From Lysinibacillus_B sp036662795 (GTDB lineage: Bacteria; Bacillota; Bacilli; Bacillales_A; Planococcaceae), in contig NZ_JBAFWZ010000036.1 of NCBI RefSeq assembly GCF_036662795.1, positions 1 through 27,688 on the forward strand: a DNA stretch of 27,688 nt. The letters run 5' to 3'. Positions within the stretch are counted from its first letter, which is position 1, and each line of letters starts with the position of its first letter. The translations under genes were made by a program, and so were the position numbers. Shown piece after piece: positions 1 through 7,512 of this stretch. A model generated the notes under the pieces. It was not told where the DNA came from. It made no database searches and saw only the letters and a list, made by a program, of their open reading frames with translations.

Positions 1-78
1 TCAACAAGTTGCCTAGGCTTTTTTCAAAATGTCCTTTACAAAGGGTACACTTTATCGATAGACGAGGTGGGCATTTTT

Positions 79-1764
79 TTACACTTTAAATTTTTGAATT
101 TCTACTTGCAAATCTTGTGCGTTATCACTTAGACTCACTGCTACACTACTTATTTCTTCCATCGTCGCTAACTGCTCCTGCATTGCAGCAGCAATTGTAT
201 CAACTTTGCTTGACGCCACCTTTGAGCCATTTGATATTTCGTTGACAGAGGCGGAAACTTGCTCTGCACTTGCTGATATTTCTTCAGATGTTGCAGAAAT
301 TTCTTGAATTTGTGAAGTCATATTATTCACTGCTTCAGAAATAGCATTAAATGATTTTCCTGCATCACTGATCACCTTAACGCCATCTTCTACAGACACT
401 AGTGAACTCGATACAGCCTTTTCGACATTTTCCGTATCTGTTTTGATCTCCATCGTTAAAGCTACAATCGAGTTCGCTGAATTTTTCGACTCCTCCGCGA
501 GCTTTCGAACTTCATCTGCTACAACAGCAAAGCCTTTTCCATGTTCCCCAGCACGAGCTGCTTCAATAGCAGCATTTAGAGCTAATAAATTCGTTTGATC
601 TGTAATATCTGTAATGACCTTCGTAATATTACCGATTTCCTCTGTTTGTAGCGCTAGTTTTTGAACAAGCTCATTGACCGTTTGTGTCGAATCATTTATG
701 ACCGTCATTTGCTGTTTAGCATGCTCTATAATTTCGCTACCATGTGTTGCGGTTTCACTTGCATCAATTGATGTCGAGTTTAATGTTTGTGTAGCTTCTG
801 CAATTCGTTGTACCCCTGTAGCTGTTTCTTCTGTAGCGCGTGCACTTTCACCTGCTGCACGTGCTGATACTCCAGCTAATTCAGAAGTATCTGCCACTTG
901 TTTTGTTACATCTTCAGTTGTTGCAGTTACTTCCTCAGTACTTGCAGATAGCTCCTCAGCAGCTGCACTTAATTGCTGTGCGTTCGATTGAACGTTTTGG
1001 ATCAATGAACGTAAAGTATTTTTCATACTATTAAATACAGTTGCAAGCTGGCCGATTTCGTCTTTTGATGAAAATGCTACATCCTCTTGAGACAGGTCCC
1101 CTGTGGCAATCGTATTTGCCGCATTTGTAACAAGCTGTAATGGTGCCGTAATTTTGCGACGTACATATAGTACTAAGAAAACACTAATTACTAAACTGAA
1201 TACCAATACAAAAAATGACGTATCTCTCGATATTTTGATTGCTTTTGCATTTTCTTCTTTTATAATTGCTAATTGATCAGTCTGATATTCATTCATTTTT
1301 TCAGCAGCTGCTAAAATTCCTTCATTTGTTGTTTGCAATTCACCGTTTACAATACGCACCGCTTCTTCAATATTGCCCATTTTATAGGCAAATACTGTTT
1401 TTTTCGCTACTTCATTGAAAAGAGTATTATAGTTATTCATTTCATCCCAGTAGCCCTGCATCGTATCACTACTAAATAATTCTGATAAATGTATAATGCC
1501 TTTATCTAGTTCCTCTTGATAGAATGCTAAGTTTTCTTCGTTTTCCTTGTCACCATCTAATACTAATGCACGCGCGTATAGCCCCTGCATTGCTAAGTCA
1601 AAACGAATTTGATCAACCGCTTTAATTTGTACTAGTCGATTATCTAAAGCTTCATCCGATTTTTCTTCAATATTTTTCAAATTGAACCAGCTTATTACTA
1701 CAGAAATACAAAGCAATAAAATAATCGAATAAAAAGCAATGTTTAATTTTGTCCCAACTCGCAC
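79..1764 (-). CDS. Methyl-accepting chemotaxis protein (transmembrane receptor)
   Basis: A 561-residue chemoreceptor that passes ligand or redox signals to the CheA/CheW kinase complex at the membrane. It has an N-terminal membrane segment (about 9-27), an extracellular helical region (about 30-180, four-helix-bundle type), a second membrane segment (about 183-201), a HAMP linker (about 203-255) and a long methylated-helix signalling domain. The hairpin tip that binds CheA/CheW is at about 390-422 (DQTNLLALNAAIEAARAGEH). No C-terminal receptor pentapeptide for CheR docking is present. The start is GTG, preceded by AAAGGAGG with 7-nt spacing. It is transcribed alone; the ligand cannot be told from the sequence. 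A weak GTCGATTT upstream resembles a SigD -10, but its -35 spacing is wrong. Confidence 0.95.
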   Translation of the reverse strand: MRVGTKLNIAFYSIILLLCISVVISWFNLKNIEEKSDEALDNRLVQIKAVDQIRFDLAMQGLYARALVLDGDKENEENLAFYQEELDKGIIHLSELFSSDTMQGYWDEMNNYNTLFNEVAKKTVFAYKMGNIEEAVRIVNGELQTTNEGILAAAEKMNEYQTDQLAIIKEENAKAIKISRDTSFFVLVFSLVISVFLVLYVRRKITAPLQLVTNAANTIATGDLSQEDVAFSSKDEIGQLATVFNSMKNTLRSLIQNVQSNAQQLSAAAEELSASTEEVTATTEDVTKQVADTSELAGVSARAAGESARATEETATGVQRIAEATQTLNSTSIDASETATHGSEIIEHAKQQMTVINDSTQTVNELVQKLALQTEEIGNITKVITDITDQTNLLALNAAIEAARAGEHGKGFAVVADEVRKLAEESKNSANSIVALTMEIKTDTENVEKAVSSSLVSVEDGVKVISDAGKSFNAISEAVNNMTSQIQEISATSEEISASAEQVSASVNEISNGSKVASSKVDTIAAAMQEQLATMEEISSVAVSLSDNAQDLQVEIQKFKV

Positions 1765-1956
1765 TTTTATCCCTCCTTTTAATATTACAAAAATCAGCTC
1801 TTATTCCTAAAAATCGACATAATTTTATAACCTTATTTAGATATATCACTAAATAGAGTATTTTTCCACTTATCTGAATCAATTTCATAACTCATAAAAT
1901 AACTATTGTATACGAACAATAAATGAATAAAAACTATAATCGTTCGATTTCCTCTT

Positions 1957-2066
1957 CAGACGGACGCTTTCCGCGGGCGAAGCGCTGAGCCTTCTTGTCG
2001 CTTTGCTCCTGCGAGGTCTCATCACTCCGCTTTCCCGCAGGAGTCGCCGTCTTCCGCTTCAATCTA
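1957..2066. repeat. Interspersed intergenic repeat of Bacillaceae type
   Basis: A GC-rich island of about 110 bases in an AT-rich spacer. The left arm (GACGGACGCTTTCCGCGGG) and right arm (CCCGCAGGAGTCGCCGTC) are imperfect inverted complements, so the element can fold. The inner part reads GCGAGGTCTCATCACTCCGC. From memory, closely similar sequences occur many times between genes in Lysinibacillus, alkaliphilic Bacillus and relatives; this could not be searched here. It lies between two convergent-side gene ends and carries no plausible gene. A short reading frame crosses it but has no ribosome binding site. Confidence 0.6.
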
Positions 2067-2162
2067 AAATAATGTTCGCCTTTTTATGCAATAAAACCAT
2101 TTATGACATCGACTTATCTTTTTTACTTTTTTTGATAATTGCGAGAATAATCTCTCAACTCA

Positions 2163-3341
2163 TTATTCTTGTGCTGATAAATATTTGGTTGTCGCCTCAC
2201 CTAGCACTTTTGCTGCAATGAGCATAGCACGTTCGTCAAAATCAAAGCGCGCATGATGATGTGGATACGCCACCTCCCACACAGGGTTTTTAGCACCCGT
2301 AAAGAAAAATGTTCCTGGCACATGTTCCATATAATAGGCAAAATCCTCACCAATCATAAAGGGTGGGCATGTAATGACATTTTCAACCTCTGGAATATTT
2401 TGTGCAATCTCCGCTACAAAATCTGTTTCTCTCTTGTGATTAACGACTGGTGGATAGCCTCTAAAATAATTGTAGCTATATGAGGCATGTGCACCTGTAC
2501 ATGTAGCTTGTAATAGTAGCTCGATTTCCTGTTCAATTTGGCTACGAACCTCTTCATCAAAAGTTCGTACTGTTCCTTGCATTTTCACTGTATCCGCAAT
2601 GACGTTAAATGGATTTATCGCCTCAAAATGACCAACAGATACTACCGCTGATTTTAACGGGTCAATACGACGAGCAACTAAAGTTTGAAGCTGGGTAACA
2701 AAGTTCGCGCCCACTACAACTGCATCCACTGCATGATGTGGCTCTGCACCGTGTCCTCCCTTTCCTTGGATTACAATTTCAAAGCGATCAGCAGCCGCCA
2801 TTATTGCTCCGTCACGTACTAACACATCGCCAAGTGGGGTCGGTGCCCATAAATGTGTACCGAAAATAACATCTACCCCTTCTAGGCAACCATCCTCAAT
2901 CATCGCCTTCGCCCCACCTGGTGCAAGCTCCTCTGCATGCTGATGAATAAACACAACATTCCCTTGAAGCTCCTCACGTATAGTAGTTAGGGCTTTCGCT
3001 AATATTAAAAGCGTCGCTGTATGCCCGTCATGACCACACGCATGCATCACACCGTCCCTTTTCGATTTGTACGGTAGGTCATTTAACTCCTGAATGGCGA
3101 GTGCATCAAAATCCGCACGCAAGGCAACAGTTTTACCTGGCTTACCACCTTTTAACGTAGCCACTACGCCACGCTCTCCAACTCCTTCACGCACCTCTAG
3201 ACCTAGTTCACGATGAAAATTAGCGATATAGGCAGGGGTATGTACCTCTTGAAATGATAATTCTGGTCGTTCGTGAAGGTAACGGCGAATGGCTACCATT
3301 TCTTCAAAGTTGTTTTCTAGTAAAGAAAATAATTGATTCAT
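2163..3341 (-). CDS. M20-family amidohydrolase (N-acyl amino acid / hippurate hydrolase type)
   Basis: A 392-residue cytosolic dinuclear metallo-amidohydrolase that removes an acyl group from an N-acyl amino acid or related amide. Visible metal-site motifs are RADFDAL (75-81), HACGHDGH (100-107, with the Cys and His ligands), the HQHAEE pair of acids (133-138), GTHLW (161-165) and the C-terminal GEDFAYY and HHHARFDF. Length and order match the HipO/AmhX/YtnL-type amidohydrolases. Exact substrate cannot be decided; dipeptide-like, hippurate and auxin-conjugate hydrolases all share this layout. It lies downstream of the DUF423 gene but is separated from it by a terminator, so it is likely its own unit. 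The ribosome binding site is GGGAG, about 9 nt before the ATG. Confidence 0.9.
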   Translation of the reverse strand: MNQLFSLLENNFEEMVAIRRYLHERPELSFQEVHTPAYIANFHRELGLEVREGVGERGVVATLKGGKPGKTVALRADFDALAIQELNDLPYKSKRDGVMHACGHDGHTATLLILAKALTTIREELQGNVVFIHQHAEELAPGGAKAMIEDGCLEGVDVIFGTHLWAPTPLGDVLVRDGAIMAAADRFEIVIQGKGGHGAEPHHAVDAVVVGANFVTQLQTLVARRIDPLKSAVVSVGHFEAINPFNVIADTVKMQGTVRTFDEEVRSQIEQEIELLLQATCTGAHASYSYNYFRGYPPVVNHKRETDFVAEIAQNIPEVENVITCPPFMIGEDFAYYMEHVPGTFFFTGAKNPVWEVAYPHHHARFDFDERAMLIAAKVLGEATTKYLSAQE

Positions 3342-3377
3342 ATATTCCTAGCTCCCTTTTAATTTTTATGTTATTCG

Positions 3378-3421
3378 CGAAAAAAGCCATTCTGACTTTA
3401 ATTAATTAAAGAGAATGGCTT
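3378..3421 (-). terminator. Rho-independent terminator after the DUF423 gene
   Basis: A 10-bp stem (AAGCCATTCT/AGAATGGCTT) with an AT-rich loop. On the minus strand it is followed by a run of T. It ends the ung/cysteine protein/YwdI-like/DUF423 cluster. Confidence 0.85.
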
Positions 3422-3426
3422 GCGTA

Positions 3427-3807
3427 TTATTTTGCATGTTTTAGTGTAGCAAGTATCACCATTACCCAACCTGTTAAAAACAGCACTCCACCGATTGGCG
3501 TAATAGCACCGAATTTACCGATGTCTGTTAAGGCTAATGTAAATAAGCTACCCGAGAAAAATAAAATTCCTAAATTCATTACAATTGTTGCTATTTTTAA
3601 TCTCTTCACTTCTCCAAATAATTTCGAGCTGCTTAAAATACCAATTAAAATAAGTGCTGCCGCATGAAACATTTGGTATTGAACAGCTGTTTCCCAAATA
3701 CCTGTACTATATTCCGTTAAAATATCTTTTAGAGCATGTGCACCAAATGCACCAAGTGATACAGCTAAAAATCCGTGTATTGCACCAGAAATTATTGAAC
3801 CTTTCAT
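3427..3807 (-). CDS. DUF423 family membrane protein (YwdK-like)
   Basis: A small protein with about four hydrophobic segments and the family opening SGAIHGFLAVSLGAFGAHALK. DUF423 proteins such as B. subtilis YwdK have no established function. The reading frame can begin 21 bases upstream, where an ATG overlaps the stop of the YwdI-like gene (TAATG). I prefer the internal ATG because AGAGGG lies about 10 nt before it and the resulting N-terminus matches the family length (126 residues). It is the last gene of the ung cluster on this strand and is followed by a clear terminator. Confidence 0.85.
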   Translation of the reverse strand: MKGSIISGAIHGFLAVSLGAFGAHALKDILTEYSTGIWETAVQYQMFHAAALILIGILSSSKLFGEVKRLKIATIVMNLGILFFSGSLFTLALTDIGKFGAITPIGGVLFLTGWVMVILATLKHAK

Positions 3808-3827
3808 GGATCGTTTTCCCTCTTTCA

Positions 3828-4094
3828 TTAAAAGTCAAATATGGAATCCCCGTTAGCATCCTGCTCCTGCATTTTATTGCTTGATAAGGAATCGGGGCTG
3901 TTTTGTATAGTAGATTGCGTTTGCTGCTGTACTTGCCTAGTATTATTTGTTGGTTGCTCCCCGTTTTGTAATACTACATTACATAAAGCACGTATAGCAG
4001 CTAAGCTTTCACGTAGCTGCTGCTCATCGCCAGCCAGCTTCGCCCCTTGAACAAGAGCATCCATGCTAGATAATACCGTGTTATATGATATCAT
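3828..4094 (-). CDS. YwdI-like protein (DUF5327)
   Basis: An 88-residue soluble protein. The first about 45 residues are predicted helical and look conserved (MISYNTVLSSMDALVQGAKL), and the rest is Gln/Asn/Ser-rich and probably disordered. It resembles B. subtilis YwdI, which also sits between ung and ywdK; its role is unknown. The start was chosen by the AGGGGGG motif 6 nt upstream, not the longer frame that begins inside the preceding gene. Its ATG overlaps the TGA of the cysteine protein (ATGA) and its TAA overlaps an ATG of the DUF423 gene, so the three are probably translationally coupled. Confidence 0.8.
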   Translation of the reverse strand: MISYNTVLSSMDALVQGAKLAGDEQQLRESLAAIRALCNVVLQNGEQPTNNTRQVQQQTQSTIQNSPDSLSSNKMQEQDANGDSIFDF

Positions 4095-4267
4095 CGTTGT
4101 CCCCCCTGCTGCTTTATTACGAATTTCATGCAATCCATCCCTGATGATCTTTTTACGACAATAGAAGGAAGTTGCTTTGTTTTAAAACCATAAGCAGCAC
4201 AGCCACGTGGATTTGCAGGATCCCACGTCACTTTGAAATATTGGCAATTAAAACAATTAATCTTCAT
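4091..4267 (-). CDS. Small four-cysteine protein of the ung cluster
   Basis: A 58-residue frame beginning MKINCFNCQYFKVTWDPANP. It has a good ribosome binding site (GAGGGAG, 6 nt from the ATG) and its TGA overlaps the ATG of the YwdI-like gene. It carries Cys at 5, 8, 23 and 46 in a CxxC...C...C layout, which could bind zinc, plus a central PRGCAAYGFKT stretch. The balance of evidence (RBS, stop/start overlap, patterned cysteines) says it is a real gene. I recall similar small proteins beside ung in other Bacillaceae, but no function is known to me. A link to base-excision repair would be inference from position only. Confidence 0.75.
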   Translation of the reverse strand: MKINCFNCQYFKVTWDPANPRGCAAYGFKTKQLPSIVVKRSSGMDCMKFVIKQQGGQR

Positions 4268-4276
4268 TAAAACTCC

Positions 4277-4316
4277 CTCACTTTCTATAATACTTTACCA
4301 TGATTTATAGAGTGAG
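4277..4316 (-). repeat. Inverted repeat between ung and the cysteine protein
   Basis: CTCACT-TT-CTATAA is matched by TTATAGAGTGAG across a 14-nt loop, giving a stem of about 12 bp just upstream of the small cysteine gene. No T run follows on the minus strand, so this is not a standard terminator. It may protect the mRNA or influence the ribosome binding site that it abuts. Confidence 0.5.
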
Positions 4317-4331
4317 AAAAGTCAGAGTACT

Positions 4332-5003
4332 TTACAGGCTCCAATCAATCGGGTCCTTCCCCCAGGAGATTAACCCTGTATTAATTTTAGAGTATGGCTT
4401 ACTTCCAAAGAAACCTCGGTACGCACTGAGCGGGCTCGGATGTGGTGCCTCTAACACCGTATGCTGCGGGAAGTGCTTTAAGATCGTTTTTTTAGTTTGA
4501 GCAGGTCGTCCCCATAGGACAAAAATAATCGGATCCTGTCTTTCGGCTAGCTTCGCAATAATAGCATCTGTAAACCGCTCCCAGCCTTGTCCTTTATGAG
4601 AATTAGCCTGACCGTCTCGCACTGTTAATACCGTGTTTAGTAACAACACACCCTGCTCTGCCCACTTCATTAAATAACCGTGCTCTGGTATTGCACAGCC
4701 TACATCATCACGTAGCTCCTGTAGCATATTTCGTAAGCTTGGCGGCTGTGGAATACCTGGCTTTACAGAAAAGCTCATTCCGTGCGCCTGATTCGGTCCA
4801 TGATAGGGATCCTGACCTAGAATAACAACCTTCACATCTCTGTAAGCTGTCGTAATGAGTGCATTCATTACTTCTCCCTTTGGTGGGTATACTGTACCTA
4901 TCTCATATTCATTAGAGACAAATTTTTGAAGCTCTTTATAATAAGGCTTTTCCAATTCTTCAGCTAATACTTCCTGCCAATCGTTTTCAAATATTTTATC
5001 CAT
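4332..5003 (-). CDS. ung: Uracil-DNA glycosylase, family 1
   Basis: A 223-residue enzyme that excises uracil from DNA and starts base-excision repair. The water-activating loop GQDPYHGP (63-70, catalytic Asp65), the uracil-binding LLLNTVLTV region and the DNA-intercalation loop HPSPLSAYRGFFG (from His188) are all intact. Length is normal for family 1. The start is an ATG with GAGGTG 6 nt upstream. It heads a short minus-strand cluster with the cysteine protein, the YwdI-like gene and the DUF423 gene, the same grouping as ywdG(ung)-ywdI-ywdK in B. subtilis. Confidence 0.97.
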   Translation of the reverse strand: MDKIFENDWQEVLAEELEKPYYKELQKFVSNEYEIGTVYPPKGEVMNALITTAYRDVKVVILGQDPYHGPNQAHGMSFSVKPGIPQPPSLRNMLQELRDDVGCAIPEHGYLMKWAEQGVLLLNTVLTVRDGQANSHKGQGWERFTDAIIAKLAERQDPIIFVLWGRPAQTKKTILKHFPQHTVLEAPHPSPLSAYRGFFGSKPYSKINTGLISWGKDPIDWSL

Positions 5004-5186
5004 ACGTTCACCTCACTCTTAACGGTAGACAAAATATGCTGTAGATGCAATAGAAGAACCGTGAACTTTTACTTTCTGACCTTACAAAAAAGTGCTTTAC
5101 TGACCGTTTTTTAAAAGCCAGTTCCAGTATATACTCATGAAAAAATCTATAAATTCTGTATTTAATCTAAGGAGATGTATAAACAC

Positions 5187-6020
5187 ATGGTACTTAAAAA
5201 GACGTTAACAATTGCAGGCTCTGATACTTCAGGGGGCGCTGGCATTCAAGCAGATTTAAAAGCATTTCAGGAGCACGGCACTTACGGGATGACAGCCCTA
5301 ACAGTTGTCGTAACAATGGATCCGGATAACGGCTGGAGTCACGGTGTATACGCCCTTCCAACAGACGTTTTACAAGCCCAAATAAAAACAGCTCTTTCTA
5401 CAGGTGTAGATGCCATTAAAACAGGGATGCTTGCATCTGAAGAAATCATAAAAATTGCTAGCGAGGCTATTAGAGCTTCCGGTACGAAAAATGTTGTTAT
5501 TGATCCTGTTATGGTATGTAAAGGTGAGGATGAAGTATTAAATCCAGGAAATACAACGGCAATGATAGAGTATTTACTGCCTTATGCAACGGTCGTCACA
5601 CCGAATTTATTTGAGGCCGGTCAGCTAGCAGGGACTGGTACTCCAAAAACAATCGACGAAATGAAAGCTGCCGCTGAAAAAATTCACGCTCTCGGTGCAA
5701 GAAATGTTGTCGTTAAAGGTGGAAAAGCTTTAGCAACTGAAAAAGCTGTCGACCTATTCTATAACGGCAAAGAATTTAAGCTACTCGAAACTGAAAAGAT
5801 TGCATCTACAAATAACCACGGCGCTGGCTGTACTTTTGCAGCAAGCGTTTGTGCAAACTTAGCAAACGGCTTCACTGTAGAAGAAGCAGTGATTGAAGCA
5901 AAAGAATTTGTTTCTGCTGCTATTGCTCATGGGTGGGCATTAAACAAATGGGTGGGGCCAGTAATGCATGGGGCAAAACCACGATTTGGCGCACCAGAAA
6001 TAACGGTTACAGTACTTTAA
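5187..6020 (+). CDS. pdxK: Pyridoxine/pyridoxal kinase, ThiD-like (PdxK)
   Basis: A 277-residue ribokinase-fold enzyme. The N-terminal LTIAGSDTSGGAGIQADLK is shared by HMP-phosphate kinases (ThiD) and Bacillus PdxK. Two points favour PdxK: VMVCKG (108-113) in place of the VMVAKSG common in true ThiD, and overall likeness to B. subtilis PdxK. The lid motif HGAGCTF puts a second cysteine at 215. Cys111 and Cys215 are the pair described for Gram-positive pyridoxal kinases that hold pyridoxal as a hemithioacetal. It therefore probably makes PLP from salvaged vitamers, with possible HMP kinase side activity. The ATG 12 nt earlier touches AAGGAG directly, so the second ATG is taken as the start. 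It is monocistronic. Confidence 0.85.
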   Translation: MVLKKTLTIAGSDTSGGAGIQADLKAFQEHGTYGMTALTVVVTMDPDNGWSHGVYALPTDVLQAQIKTALSTGVDAIKTGMLASEEIIKIASEAIRASGTKNVVIDPVMVCKGEDEVLNPGNTTAMIEYLLPYATVVTPNLFEAGQLAGTGTPKTIDEMKAAAEKIHALGARNVVVKGGKALATEKAVDLFYNGKEFKLLETEKIASTNNHGAGCTFAASVCANLANGFTVEEAVIEAKEFVSAAIAHGWALNKWVGPVMHGAKPRFGAPEITVTVL

Positions 6021-6026
6021 GTCTAT

Positions 6027-6066
6027 AAGTCGCATTAGATGAAAAATCATTTAATGCGACTTTTTC
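6027..6066 (+). terminator. Terminator after pdxK
   Basis: A long stem, AGTCGCATTAGATGA with TCATTTAATGCGACT, is followed by TTTTTCC. It separates pdxK from the yojF-bshB2 pair. Confidence 0.9.
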
Positions 6067-6129
6067 CTTTTCTTTCCGAGAAAAATTTGACTATACTTAT
6101 AGAGAGATTGATTCGAAAGGAGAGTTAAG

Positions 6130-6480
6130 ATGAAGGAAGTACAAGTAGAACAGCTCCAAAATTTGCTTAATTCTTTTGCGAACAAAGATGTATACATTCA
6201 TTTAGAGACAACTAACGGAGCTTACGCAACACATTTCGACGAGAAAGTTTTTAATGCAGGTGCATTTATACGAAATGCCCGCATTTGTTATGAATTGGCG
6301 AAAATTGTAGGTGACTCGCCGCACCGTGTCGGATTAAAGATGCAGCATGGCTGGGTATATGCGCAAGGTATTACACATTTCGAGCTTGATACACAGGGCC
6401 GCCTACTTATGGCTGGACTAGACTATACAGGGAAACTAGCGATAGCACTTGAAATTAGTGAAACGCCGTTTTCTTATTAA
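6130..6480 (+). CDS. YojF family protein (DUF1806)
   Basis: A 116-residue soluble protein with the YojF family pattern, including VYIHLETTNGAYA and a central GAFIRNARICYELAKI segment. YojF has no assigned biochemical role. It regularly precedes bshB2 in Bacillaceae, as here, so a supporting part in bacillithiol metabolism is a reasonable inference. The ribosome binding site AAAGGAGAG lies about 6 nt before the ATG, and the next gene starts 13 nt after the stop with its own AAGGAG. Confidence 0.88.
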   Translation: MKEVQVEQLQNLLNSFANKDVYIHLETTNGAYATHFDEKVFNAGAFIRNARICYELAKIVGDSPHRVGLKMQHGWVYAQGITHFELDTQGRLLMAGLDYTGKLAIALEISETPFSY

Positions 6481-6493
6481 GGAGTGAACCGAG

Positions 6494-7204
6494 ATGACTT
6501 TACAAACTGAACGTCATGTTTTACTCGTATTCCCCCACCCTGATGATGAAGCATTTACATGTGCTGGAGCAGTAAAGCTTTATTCAAATATGGATGTCCC
6601 AGTTACATATGCTTGTTTAACACTAGGTGAAATGGGACGCAATTTAGGTAATCCTCCATTTGCTACACGTGAATCCTTACCAGAAATTCGTCGTGTAGAA
6701 TTACGTGCTGCTTGTGATGCAATGGGAATTACCGATTTACGTATGATGGGGCTGCGCGATAAAACAATTGAATTTGAAGATGACGAAAAAATGGTGAAGC
6801 TCGTTACAAACTTAATCGATGAGCTAAATCCATCATTAATTTTCACATTCCTACCAGGCTTCGCTGTACATCCTGATCACGAAGCAACTGCTCGTGCTGT
6901 TGTAGAAGCTGTTCGTCGTATGCCAAAGGGTGAACGTCCACGTATTCTTGCTTGTGGCTTTGCCAATAATACTGTAGAGCGTAACGGAGAGGCACATGTT
7001 ACAATCGACGTGAGCTCTGTTAAAAAAGATAAACTAGCTGCATTACGTGCACATATGTCACAAACAGCATGGATGATGGCTGAAACAACAAAACGCATAG
7101 AAGACGGTCAACCAATGAGTGAAAGCTGGTTAAATGTAGAAAAGTTTTACATCATTCGCCACGAGGATGAAATCGACCAATCTATCGATAGTGCATTTTT
7201 ATAA
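6494..7204 (+). CDS. bshB2: Bacillithiol biosynthesis N-acetylglucosaminyl-malate deacetylase
   Basis: A 236-residue PIG-L/LmbE-type zinc deacetylase. It removes the acetyl group from GlcNAc-malate to give glucosamine-malate, the substrate to which BshC adds cysteine, and may also act on bacillithiol S-conjugates. The PHPDDE metal motif is at 14-19 and the second zinc motif HPDHE follows at about 130. The pairing with YojF identifies it as BshB2 (YojG) rather than BshB1. The cytosolic product is bacillithiol, the main low-mass thiol of this lineage. Confidence 0.93.
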   Translation: MTLQTERHVLLVFPHPDDEAFTCAGAVKLYSNMDVPVTYACLTLGEMGRNLGNPPFATRESLPEIRRVELRAACDAMGITDLRMMGLRDKTIEFEDDEKMVKLVTNLIDELNPSLIFTFLPGFAVHPDHEATARAVVEAVRRMPKGERPRILACGFANNTVERNGEAHVTIDVSSVKKDKLAALRAHMSQTAWMMAETTKRIEDGQPMSESWLNVEKFYIIRHEDEIDQSIDSAFL

Positions 7205-7224
7205 TTTAACTGAAACTTTTTTAT

Positions 7225-7256
7225 AGAGCAGGCATTTGCTATGTCTGCTCTTCTTA
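7225..7256 (+). terminator. Probable terminator after bshB2
   Basis: AGAGCAGGCA pairs with TGTCTGCTCT across a 7-nt loop, followed by TCTTATA. The T run is poor, so termination may be partial. Confidence 0.6.
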
Positions 7257-7441
7257 TATACAAATATACGTTTTTTCATACATTTTTCAAAGAATTCAAA
7301 CTACTATCACTACTAGTATTAACATCCAAACAAAGCCTATCCCTATGACCACTAACCCTTCACAGCTCCAACATTTACTATTACTGCATACAAAATTCAT
7401 TCACCAAAAAAATCTGAAAAATTAATCTTTATGCAAATCTA
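7257..7441. other. AT-rich spacer, nothing recognised
   Basis: This part of the 308-base gap between bshB2 and the YjiH gene shows no ORF with a ribosome binding site, no hairpin and no repeat that I can support. Confidence 0.5.
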
Positions 7442-7470
7442 TAGACAATTGTATATAAAGCATTTATAGT
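7442..7470 (+). promoter_or_regulatory. Probable SigA promoter of the YjiH-type gene
   Basis: TAGACA and TATAGT are separated by 17 nt, about 40 nt before the start codon. The -35 has two departures from consensus. Confidence 0.45.
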
Positions 7471-7512
7471 GTATAAATATTCAACATTACATTAATAAAG
7501 AGGTTATTATAC

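Noticed and set aside
1..78. Terminator for the chemoreceptor gene (CCTTT/AAAGG hairpin, GCCTAGGC palindrome)
   Set aside because: The stems are only 4-5 bp with no clear T run on the minus strand, and the window edge cuts the context.
674..1034. Plus-strand reading frames inside the chemoreceptor
   Set aside because: They are shadows of a repetitive Ala/Ser/Thr/Glu-rich gene on the other strand and have no ribosome binding sites.
1765..1835. SigD flagellar promoter for the chemoreceptor
   Set aside because: GTCGATTT is a fair -10, but the nearest TAAA is 17 nt away instead of about 15.
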